Assembly: GCA_009777135.1 (NCBI GenBank)
Contig: WRMM01000076.1
Location: 1-8,127 of the forward strand
Source of the DNA: Candidatus Fibrimonadales bacterium
GTDB lineage: Bacteria > Fibrobacterota > Fibrobacteria > Fibrobacterales > Fibrobacteraceae
Direction of reading: 5' to 3'
Length of the DNA stretch: 8,127 bases
A program made the position numbers and the translations under genes. Positions 1-4,979 of this stretch are shown in pieces. Numbering within the stretch: position 1 is the stretch's first letter; each line of letters begins with the position of its first letter. A model generated the notes under the pieces. It was not told the origin of the DNA and did no database searches. It worked only from the letters and a program-made list of their open reading frames with translations.

Positions 1-39
1 CGGACGGTTAAAACTGCAATTATCAAGATAAAGCCTCAT
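1..39 (-). CDS. PIN-domain protein, N-terminal 13 codons only
   Basis: The window edge cuts this gene after 13 codons, reading MRLYLDNCSFNRP. That opening (a short beta strand, then LDxCxFNRP) is what I know from PIN-domain proteins of the VapC-like ribonuclease superfamily. The Asp at residue 6 would be the first of the acidic metal-binding residues of the active site. PIN proteins of this sort are usually toxins or RNases that cleave RNA. The ATG overlaps the stop of the preceding small ORF as ATGA, and a -10-like TTTCTATATT lies 8 nt upstream, so the gene may be transcribed both from its own promoter and by read-through. Only the N-terminus is visible, so the family call rests on one short motif. 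Confidence 0.5.
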   Translation of the reverse strand, partial: MRLYLDNCSFNRP

Positions 40-302
40 AGAGGTAAAATATAGAAATATAACTGCTCTTGCAAACTTAAGCGGCAATCCCAGCCAAATT
101 TTAATTTCACTAAAACAGAATCTCTTTCCTGCTCATTTTTCCCAGCCCCAATAGATTCCAAAACGCCAATGTTTTTCATATCTGCCAAATCTCTTTGAAT
201 ATCTCTGACATCCGCTTCAATGTCAACGGCTTTTAAGGCATATTCAACATCTTTAACCGCCTTCGGTTTGCCTTTTTTACTCCCTATAATAATCATCCAC
301 AA
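36..302 (-). CDS. small ORF with a winged-helix-like segment, possibly a relic
   Basis: Up to 88 codons from a TTG at 302, or 86 from the ATG at 296. I do not recognise it as a whole protein. The middle (about residues 28-54, with DIQRDLADMKNIGVLE then IGAGKN) resembles the recognition-helix region of the winged helix found at the C-terminus of Fic and AlbA_2/AAA_4-type proteins, where the pattern is TxQRDLxxLxxxGxLxxxGxGxxxxY. The expected final aromatic strand is replaced by an unrelated-looking tail that also encodes the promoter of the next gene. It overlaps the preceding small gene by up to 26 nt and the PIN gene by ATGA. It could be a decayed remnant of a larger regulator or a small DNA-binding antitoxin for the PIN protein. 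No good ribosome binding site is seen. Confidence 0.35.
   Translation of the reverse strand: MWMIIIGSKKGKPKAVKDVEYALKAVDIEADVRDIQRDLADMKNIGVLESIGAGKNEQERDSVLVKLKFGWDCRLSLQEQLYFYILPL
48..57 (-). promoter_or_regulatory. -10-like element for the PIN gene
   Basis: TTTCTATATT on the minus strand ends 8 nt before the PIN-gene ATG. It is identical to the element before the HD-GYP gene and belongs to a set of eight similarly placed motifs in this window. A transcript starting about 7 nt downstream would have almost no 5' leader. No convincing -35 hexamer is seen. Confidence 0.4.
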
Positions 303-498
303 TAAATTCTGCGCTTTCTGTCCACATTAGGGAACTTGTTTTTTGCAAGGCTTTGTATGTATTGGAATTTAAAAAGTCAAGATACGCCTTTTCAAATGGT
401 ATTTTTTCTTTTTCTGCAATAATAGAAACTATATGCTCTATTTTAAACACAATATCTGTTGTAATATCTTCGCCTTTGTATAAATACTTAGCTTGCAT
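277..498 (-). CDS. third small protein of cassette B (FLNSNTYK family)
   Basis: A 73-residue, probably all-helical acidic protein of unknown function. It is the last gene of the second DUF3791-DUF3990 cassette and its ATG lies inside the end of the DUF3990 gene (11 nt overlap), which implies coupled translation. Its residues 43-50 (FLNSNTYK) and the pattern after them (YKxL, then an aromatic, then a hydrophobic C-terminal helix) match the third gene of the upstream cassette, which is also 73 residues long. Equal length, equal position and the shared motif are good evidence that the two are homologues. By position it could be an antitoxin or accessory factor for the DUF3990 protein, but this is inference. 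Confidence 0.7.
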   Translation of the reverse strand: MQAKYLYKGEDITTDIVFKIEHIVSIIAEKEKIPFEKAYLDFLNSNTYKALQKTSSLMWTESAEFIVDDYYRE

Positions 499-967
499 AT
501 TCTTCTCGCTTAGTAAACTTTAAGAAAGAAAGAGCTTTTTCAGTATGAAAACTAACTTGGTCGTTTAAGTCATTGTGTTTCAGCAATTGCAAAGCCATTT
601 CCGCAGTGTAAATTCCTGCGATGTAAAGTGCTATTGTTCTATTTGTTTTATCGTTTGCCACAGGACCAATTGCTATGTCAAAATCGTGCTGAACTTCGCC
701 AATACTTCTATTGCTGGATATAAATTCCAGCCATTCTTTATTCGCTTCTTTAAATTCTTTGATTTTTAAATTATTGTTTATTTCAAAATCAAATTCATAG
801 ACAAATTTGCCCGCTCCGCCATAGCGGTCAAAAACAGCCTCTGCCCAAGACTCAGCCTGTTTTTTTATTGTTGTCGTGTAAAAACCTTTGCCAAAATCCC
901 TTTTGTCTCTAGATTTTGATAAATCTACTCTTTCAAACAAGCTATTTGAACCATGATAAAGTTTCAT
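488..967 (-). CDS. DUF3990 family protein, cassette B (ADP-ribosyltransferase-like)
   Basis: A 159-residue protein that I recognise as DUF3990 from its ordered motifs: LYHGSN at 3-8, DFGKGFYTT at 24-32, IGPVANDKT at 100-108 and FHTEKALSFLKF at 140-151. His5, Tyr30 and Glu143 occur in the order and context of the H-Y-E triad of diphtheria-toxin/PARP-type ADP-ribosyltransferases, so NAD-dependent modification of a target is a reasonable hypothesis; activity and target are unknown. There is no signal peptide, so it should act in the cytoplasm. The start is fixed by an ATGA overlap with the DUF3791 stop and by AGGA seven nt upstream. The 3' end overlaps the third cassette gene by 11 nt. Its paralogue lies at 1415-1951. 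Confidence 0.85.
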   Translation of the reverse strand: MKLYHGSNSLFERVDLSKSRDKRDFGKGFYTTTIKKQAESWAEAVFDRYGGAGKFVYEFDFEINNNLKIKEFKEANKEWLEFISSNRSIGEVQHDFDIAIGPVANDKTNRTIALYIAGIYTAEMALQLLKHNDLNDQVSFHTEKALSFLKFTKREEYAS

Positions 968-1179
968 TTTTGTTTCCTAGCCAAAACATCTTCCGCAAAG
1001 TGAAAGCCTTCATCCAAGCTTTGAGTGTGCAAAGCTCCGTAGTTTTTGCGTATTAAATTGTTGATATTATTTTCCATAAATAGCAATAACGTATCTTGCG
1101 GAGCAAGGTTGTATTTATGAGAATATTCCTCTACCGCAACCACAATCATAAGATTTTCGTCTCTTTCTATTTGAGTCAT
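964..1179 (-). CDS. DUF3791 family small protein, cassette B
   Basis: A 71-residue helical protein. The pattern of a helix ending in VAVEEYSHKYNL, a hydrophobic LLLFMENNINNLI stretch and YGALHTQ near residue 50 fits DUF3791, a small family usually encoded directly before DUF3990 proteins. Function is unknown; the constant pairing suggests a partner, regulator or antitoxin of the DUF3990 protein. Its stop overlaps the next ATG as ATGA, which implies coupled translation. The start at 1179 has no clear ribosome binding site, but a TTTCTACATT element ends 9 nt before it, so the mRNA may have a leader of only a few bases. It lies 30 nt after the stop of the upstream cassette, so read-through is also possible. 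Confidence 0.7.
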   Translation of the reverse strand: MTQIERDENLMIVVAVEEYSHKYNLAPQDTLLLFMENNINNLIRKNYGALHTQSLDEGFHFAEDVLARKQK

Positions 1180-1188
1180 GTAATTGGT

Positions 1189-1198
1189 AATGTAGAAA
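1189..1198 (-). promoter_or_regulatory. -10-like element before cassette B
   Basis: TTTCTACATT on the minus strand ends 9 nt before the ATG of the second DUF3791 gene, inside the 30-nt gap between the two cassettes. It would let cassette B be expressed separately from cassette A. There is no recognisable -35 element. Confidence 0.4.
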
Positions 1199-1209
1199 TT
1201 ATTTAAGAA

Positions 1210-1431
1210 TCACCTCACGTTTACTTCACCTAAAAACATATCAAAAAGCTCTGGAATGCTGTCAAAGTAATAACCAGTTTCCTTATCGCTTAAAAGCTTA
1301 TATGCATTTGAATTCAAAAAAGTTTCCATAGCTAAAGCAAGCGGAATATTATATTGCTCCGCATATTTTGCAACTATAAAACCGCTAATGCTATTAATCG
1401 CGCCAGTAATCAAATCATCTGTTAATTGCAA
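1210..1431 (-). CDS. third small protein of cassette A (FLNSNAYK family)
   Basis: A 73-residue helical protein of unknown function. The frame is open further upstream, but I place the start at the TTG at 1431. AAGGAGG, an almost ideal Shine-Dalgarno sequence, lies at 1447-1441, nine nt before that codon, and the resulting protein has exactly the length of its paralogue at 277-498. Residues 38-45 (FLNSNAYK) are the shared signature, followed by KLLSDKETGYYFDS and a hydrophobic C-terminal helix. It overlaps the end of the DUF3990 gene by 17 nt. Its role is unknown; an antitoxin or accessory subunit is the obvious guess from context. Confidence 0.75.
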   Translation of the reverse strand: MQLTDDLITGAINSISGFIVAKYAEQYNIPLALAMETFLNSNAYKLLSDKETGYYFDSIPELFDMFLGEVNVR

Positions 1432-1951
1432 CTGAATAAGCCTCCTTAAAGCGTAAACTCTCAACACTCTTTTCTGTTCTGAATAAAACTTGATTATATA
1501 ACTTTTCAGGCTCAAGCAGTCTAATAGCCATTTCTTTTGCACTTGAAGACAACGGGCTTCCATAAGTTCCTATAATAAGCTGATTCAATACAAGCCCAAC
1601 GGTATCGTTTGCTACAGGACCAATTATGATATCGCAGCTGTCATTTAAAATATTTTCTTTTATAAAACCTCTATTGAATAAAATGAAATCTAGCCAATCC
1701 AAATCGGCTGTTTCAAATCGCATTATTTTCAAATCAATATTTTCATAAAATTCAAAAACGCTTACATATCCAATGCTTGCTAAACTTCTTTTTGCTTTTA
1801 TTTGCGCAAATTTATCTGCTTGCTTTTGAAAGCTTGTTGTGTAGAAACCATTTCCAAAATCTTTTTTCAAAGCTCCTTTACTCAAATCAATATCAGAGAC
1901 TTTTACATTAGAGCCATGAAACAACAAGCCTGACAACTCATTATACAACAT
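1415..1951 (-). CDS. DUF3990 family protein, cassette A (ADP-ribosyltransferase-like)
   Basis: A 178-residue paralogue of the protein at 488-967. Motifs in order: LLFHGSN at 9-15, DFGNGFYTT at 31-39, IIIGPVAND at 108-116 and LFRTEKSVESLRF at 156-168. His12, Tyr37 and Glu160 fall in the order of an H-Y-E ADP-ribosyltransferase triad; catalysis is inferred, not shown. Compared with cassette B it has about 7 extra residues at the N-terminus and a longer loop before the C-terminal motif. The ATG at 1951 follows GGGAG by five nt, while overlapping the end of the DUF3791 gene by 11 nt. The two paralogues are clearly related but well diverged, so the duplication is old or the cassettes were acquired separately. 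Confidence 0.85.
   Translation of the reverse strand: MLYNELSGLLFHGSNVKVSDIDLSKGALKKDFGNGFYTTSFQKQADKFAQIKAKRSLASIGYVSVFEFYENIDLKIMRFETADLDWLDFILFNRGFIKENILNDSCDIIIGPVANDTVGLVLNQLIIGTYGSPLSSSAKEMAIRLLEPEKLYNQVLFRTEKSVESLRFKEAYSVAINR
1441..1447 (-). promoter_or_regulatory. strong ribosome binding site that sets a TTG start
   Basis: AAGGAGG on the minus strand lies inside the 3' end of the DUF3990 gene and 9 nt before TTG at 1431. It is the best Shine-Dalgarno sequence in the window and decides the start of the third cassette A gene against the much longer reading frame that runs up to 1563. Confidence 0.75.
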
Positions 1952-2168
1952 CTAAGCTCCCACCTTGCTCGGCTACGTATTTTGCTAAATCATCTGTAAC
2001 ATAGTCGTTGTCGTAATAATGCAGAAGTTCATAGTTGTTTATGAGAAAAGGAATAATCTTGTATTTTTTAATAATTTCGGCGAAAGCATCGCCAAAAAGC
2101 CTGTGCTTGTTTTGTGTTGCCGTTAAAATAAAAGCCACCCAAGTGGCGATTGACTGGTTTTTGCCCAT
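1941..2168 (-). CDS. DUF3791 family small protein, cassette A
   Basis: A 75-residue protein with an N-terminal helix (ATWVAFILTATQNKH), a second helix rich in I/L/K, then YELLHYYDNDYVTDDLAKYV at residues 46-65. The YxxLH followed by an acidic segment and a final helix fits DUF3791. It is the first gene of the cassette and probably partners the DUF3990 protein whose start lies within its last codons. The ATG follows an AGAGG ribosome binding site, and a TTTCCTATATT promoter element ends 16 nt before it, overlapping the tail region of the preceding 322-residue gene. Similarity to the cassette B copy is weak and mostly positional. Confidence 0.7.
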   Translation of the reverse strand: MGKNQSIATWVAFILTATQNKHRLFGDAFAEIIKKYKIIPFLINNYELLHYYDNDYVTDDLAKYVAEQGGSLDVV

Positions 2169-2184
2169 AAAAGCCTCTGACTAG

Positions 2185-2195
2185 AATATAGGAAA
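2185..2195 (-). promoter_or_regulatory. -10-like element before cassette A
   Basis: TTTCCTATATT on the minus strand ends 16 nt before the ATG of the first DUF3791 gene; AGAGG lies between them. This is the longest gap among the eight such elements in the window and the only one with a usable ribosome binding site between promoter and start. Confidence 0.45.
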
Positions 2196-2207
2196 TTCAA
2201 AATCTAA

Positions 2208-3176
2208 TCAAATCAACCCATCGCCTAACTGCTCAAGCTGATACTTTAGCTGGCTTTTTTTCAAGCCGCTAATTTTCTCATTCAGCAGCAAGTATTCCTG
2301 CGCCTTGAATAGAGCGCAAAGACAGAATTTGTCTTGCATATAATGACTGATATATTTAAGTATTCGCTTTTTGCCTTCAAGTTCGCGGCGGCAGTAACGC
2401 AAGTCTGGGTAAAAATGCATACACTCGCATTCTACGGAGCCGTTATGCTCGTAAAACACCCATGCGGTCATATCGCTAATATCACCATCGCGAAACAATC
2501 TTGTGTTTTGTTTTGGGTTATCTCGGATTATATTTTGTATTACATAAACGCCGCCCATATACCCACCATTATCTTCTTCTACCAAATCTCCGCGTTTGAA
2601 TGGCACGGGCACGTCTATATAGCAATGTTCGAGCAAGTAGCTGTTTTCACTCTGCGGCAATACATTGCATTGATCGACTTTCAAAATTTCACCTGCTTTT
2701 GAAATTTTTGCGCTCACATAATTTTTGTTATTCAGGTATCTTTTGTTGATGCGCATATACGCAAGGTTATGGTCATCTCCCTCGTGCCATTCCATCGTAT
2801 TTTCATACGCTTTTTTATATGTTGAAAAGAGTTCGCTATGTTCATAAGATTCACGTTCGCCCGTATAGTATGCGGTAACCTGATAAATCGCATTTTGTTC
2901 GGGCAGTAAAAATTTTTCGAGAAGCTGCCTCTCGAACTCAATTACATCTTCAAGCGCTTTTGAAAAACTCTTGATATGTTCGTGGTTAAAGGCTTCAGGT
3001 ATTTCCATATCCGGGTATTCCGCAATTATGGTTCTGTAAGCCTCATGTTTTTCCGCAAGCGTTCGTGCATTGCTCTGGCTTGCCATTACCGCGCTTTCCA
3101 GCGCATTGAAAGTATGTCCGATACTTTGGCAGTATTCCGCCACATCGGGCGAATTGAAAAAGTCGTAGATATTCAT
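2208..3176 (-). CDS. conserved-type protein of unknown function, 322 residues
   Basis: I cannot give a function. From memory it resembles an uncharacterised family of gut Firmicutes proteins that begin with YDFFNSPDVAxYC and end with a YQLEQLGD-like tail. Visible parts are a helical N-terminal half (residues 1-95), a middle beta-rich section with YIDVPVPFKRGDLVE at 186-200, a glycine-rich GGYMGGVYVI turn at 204-213, and a cysteine cluster (250, 252, 262, 285, 287) in the C-terminal 75 residues. No signal peptide or membrane segment is seen. I chose ATG 3176 over the in-frame GTG at 3236 because a -10-like motif ends 6 nt before it and the extra 20 residues look like translated promoter. The cassette A promoter overlaps its 3' end. 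Confidence 0.7.
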   Translation of the reverse strand: MNIYDFFNSPDVAEYCQSIGHTFNALESAVMASQSNARTLAEKHEAYRTIIAEYPDMEIPEAFNHEHIKSFSKALEDVIEFERQLLEKFLLPEQNAIYQVTAYYTGERESYEHSELFSTYKKAYENTMEWHEGDDHNLAYMRINKRYLNNKNYVSAKISKAGEILKVDQCNVLPQSENSYLLEHCYIDVPVPFKRGDLVEEDNGGYMGGVYVIQNIIRDNPKQNTRLFRDGDISDMTAWVFYEHNGSVECECMHFYPDLRYCRRELEGKKRILKYISHYMQDKFCLCALFKAQEYLLLNEKISGLKKSQLKYQLEQLGDGLI

Positions 3177-3182
3177 GCAAGA

Positions 3183-3192
3183 AAGATAGAAA
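3183..3192 (-). promoter_or_regulatory. -10-like element, leaderless start predicted
   Basis: TTTCTATCTT on the minus strand ends 6 nt before ATG 3176, so the usual start point 7 nt downstream would be the A of the ATG itself. It supports the shorter start for the 322-residue protein. Confidence 0.45.
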
Positions 3193-3199
3193 GGCTTGG

Positions 3200-3214
3200 C
3201 GACAGTGGCTGTCG
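3200..3214 (-). promoter_or_regulatory. palindrome at the -35 position, candidate operator
   Basis: CGACAG, three bases, then CTGTCG: a perfect 6-bp inverted repeat in the 73-nt gap between the GH13 gene and the 322-residue gene. With a 17-nt spacer the -35 hexamer would be 3206-3211, inside the palindrome, so a bound repressor would block this promoter. It has no T-tract in the direction of the GH13 transcript, so I prefer an operator to a terminator. Confidence 0.35.
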
Positions 3215-3249
3215 TTAAAATCTTCTTATATAACACTCGACAGAATTTT

Positions 3250-4866
3250 CTATATTGAACATTTGTGCTGCAGAACCACTCCCTGATACGGTTTCAGCAC
3301 AACTTTTCCGCTCTCAATGCTATTTGCTTGGGGATGCGTGCTAAAAATCTGCTCCATTCCTTCTGTGTTTATGTCTAGTCGTTTTTGCAGAAAGCTGAAA
3401 TTTAGGAATACCAGAAGCTTTTCGCCCTGCAAGCAACGTTGATATGCCAGTATATTTCTTTTCCCTTTGCACAGAAATTTAATGCTACCGGATTGCAAAG
3501 CCTTGTGATTTTTGCGCAATTGCATCAACTGCTTATATATTGAATAAATGGAATCGCTGATTTTTGCTTCTGCTTCAACATTTATGCTTTGGTAGTTTAG
3601 ATGCACGGGGAGCCAAGGTTTTCCCTCGCTAAAGCCAGCGTTGGCATTGCTGTTCCATTGCATTGGAGTGCGGAATCCGTCGCGCCCTTTGAAAAGAGGA
3701 TAGAATAATTTTCCATACCGATCGCGAATTTGGTCTTTTGCAATGCTTGCGTTTTCCATTCCTATTTCATCGCCGTAATAAACAAAGGGAGTGCCTTTGA
3801 GAGTTAATAAAAGCAACGCATGCAATTTGGCTTTTTGATATTTGAAAAATACAATGCCAAAGCGTTTTGTGCTGCGTCCCACATCGTGGTTGGAAAGAAA
3901 GAAGCAGGGCCAGCCTTCTCTGGGTATTTTGCGGTAAATGCGTTTGATTGTTTTGTAATACAATGCAGCTTTCCATCTAGTAAAAACAAGGGAAAAATCG
4001 AAAGCCAAGTGCAGCATATCATTGCCCGTGCCTAAAAAACTGGATGCCAGTTTGGTATCGCCCGGCGGCACTGCGTATATTTCGCCAACGCTGGTTTTAT
4101 CGGCGTATTTGTCGAGCAACTGCCTAAATTCTCTGAGTATTTTATACACGCTGCCACGATTGCGGTTAAATACCTTTCTTTTGTTTGAGAAAAAATTGCT
4201 TATGGGATTGTTGCGCAGTTTTTTATCTTTGTACAGCATGTTAATCACGTCCAGCCTAAAGCCGTCAATGCCTTGTTCAAGCCAAAACTCCGCAACTTCA
4301 AACATGGCTTTTTTTACTTCGGGATTGCGCCAGTTTAAATCGGGCTGTTCGTAAAAAAACGAATGGTAATAATACTCGCAAGTAACAGGGTCGTATTTCC
4401 AGGCTTTTTCGCCAAAGTTGGTGCGCCAGTTATTTGGCGCTTTTTTATTTTTCGGCGCTTGCCAAATATACCAATCACGCTTGGGATTGTCTAAGGAGCT
4501 TCGCGATTCCTGAAACCAGGGGTGCTGTTCGGATGTGTGGTTTAGCACCAAATCCATTATAATGCGAATGCCTTTTTTATGCGCAGTTTCAAGCAACAGC
4601 TTAAAATCGTTCATGCTACCATAAATTGCGTTTATATCTTTATAGTTGGTAATATCGTAGCCTCCATCTGCCAAGGGCGATGGATAAATTGGCGATAGCC
4701 ATATTGCATCAACGCCCAGCTTTGCAAGGTAGTCCAGCTTTTGCATTATGCCTAGCAAATCGCCAATGCCATCGCCATTTGCATCATAAAAACTTTGCGG
4801 ATAAATGTGGTAAACAATTCCGTGCTTCCACCAGCAGAAATCATTGCTCTGTTGAAAATCGTTCAT
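3250..4866 (-). CDS. GH13 alpha-glucosidase (oligo-1,6-glucosidase type)
   Basis: A 538-residue glycoside hydrolase family 13 enzyme with all the classic conserved regions: DLVLNH at 105-110, QPDLN at 174-178, GFRLDVIN at 202-209 with nucleophile Asp206, GEIYA at 261-265 with acid/base Glu262, and FLSNHD at 323-328 with Asp328. DGFRTPMQW at 396-404 and the length are typical of exo-acting alpha-glucosidases. The Val after the nucleophile is the residue known to favour alpha-1,6 linkages (isomaltase) over alpha-1,4 (maltase), so hydrolysis of isomalto-oligosaccharides or limit dextrins is likely. There is no signal peptide, so it acts on imported or storage sugars in the cytoplasm. A C-terminal beta domain follows from about 460. 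No transporter genes are adjacent. The upstream region carries a four-box operator. Confidence 0.93.
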   Translation of the reverse strand: MNDFQQSNDFCWWKHGIVYHIYPQSFYDANGDGIGDLLGIMQKLDYLAKLGVDAIWLSPIYPSPLADGGYDITNYKDINAIYGSMNDFKLLLETAHKKGIRIIMDLVLNHTSEQHPWFQESRSSLDNPKRDWYIWQAPKNKKAPNNWRTNFGEKAWKYDPVTCEYYYHSFFYEQPDLNWRNPEVKKAMFEVAEFWLEQGIDGFRLDVINMLYKDKKLRNNPISNFFSNKRKVFNRNRGSVYKILREFRQLLDKYADKTSVGEIYAVPPGDTKLASSFLGTGNDMLHLAFDFSLVFTRWKAALYYKTIKRIYRKIPREGWPCFFLSNHDVGRSTKRFGIVFFKYQKAKLHALLLLTLKGTPFVYYGDEIGMENASIAKDQIRDRYGKLFYPLFKGRDGFRTPMQWNSNANAGFSEGKPWLPVHLNYQSINVEAEAKISDSIYSIYKQLMQLRKNHKALQSGSIKFLCKGKRNILAYQRCLQGEKLLVFLNFSFLQKRLDINTEGMEQIFSTHPQANSIESGKVVLKPYQGVVLQHKCSI

Positions 4867-4877
4867 TTGCCTAGCAA

Positions 4878-4887
4878 AAGATAAAAA
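4878..4887 (-). promoter_or_regulatory. -10-like element for the GH13 gene
   Basis: TTTTTATCTT on the minus strand, with hexamer TATCTT at 4883-4878, ends 11 nt before ATG 4866. The four-box repeat lies directly upstream with 8 nt between its last box and the hexamer, where a -35 element would otherwise be. The predicted leader is about 5 nt. Confidence 0.45.
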
Positions 4888-4891
4888 AACG

Positions 4892-4932
4892 TTGTTAAGA
4901 TTTGGTTAAGCGATGGTTAGGAATGGGTTAAA
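4892..4932 (-). promoter_or_regulatory. four direct 8-bp boxes at 11-bp period (Pho-box-like operator)
   Basis: On the minus strand, in order: TTTAACCC (4932-4925), CCTAACCA (4921-4914), CTTAACCA (4910-4903) and CTTAACAA (4899-4892), each separated by exactly 3 nt. Direct repeats with an 11-bp period are the binding pattern of PhoB/OmpR-family response regulators, and the cyanobacterial Pho box is two or more CTTAACCT units with 3-nt spacers. The placement just upstream of a -10 without a -35 is typical of activation by such regulators. The regulator itself is not in the window; the adjacent response regulator has an enzymatic rather than a DNA-binding output. Confidence 0.6.
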
Positions 4933-4949
4933 AGCCACTTCCAAAGCGG
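4930..4949 (-). terminator. weak intrinsic terminator after the HD-GYP gene
   Basis: On the minus strand CCGCTT, loop TGG, AAGTGG forms a 6-bp stem with one G-U pair, followed by CTTTT. It lies about 30 nt after the HD-GYP stop. The stem and T-tract are short, so termination may be partial. The T-tract overlaps the first operator box of the next gene. Confidence 0.35.
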
Positions 4950-4979
4950 AAAGATTTCACCCTTACGGTATTGCGTTAG

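Noticed and set aside
1432..1563. Longer version of the third cassette A gene starting at ATG 1563
   Set aside because: The extra 44 residues lie wholly inside the DUF3990 gene in another frame and look like shadow sequence. The AAGGAGG before TTG 1431 and the equal length of the paralogue fix the shorter start.
2334..2702. 122-codon plus-strand frame opposite the 322-residue gene
   Set aside because: It is antisense to a coherent protein and shows no domain, promoter or ribosome binding site.
3177..3236. 20-residue N-terminal extension of the 322-residue protein from GTG 3236
   Set aside because: The stretch contains the -10 motif and the palindrome, has no ribosome binding site, and the sequence from MNIYDFF on looks like the natural beginning.
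3241..3260. Plus-strand TTTTCTATATT resembling the promoter motif at the end of the GH13 gene
   Set aside because: No plus-strand gene follows within a plausible distance, so I regard it as chance. It is also a reminder that the motif can arise by chance in AT-rich DNA.
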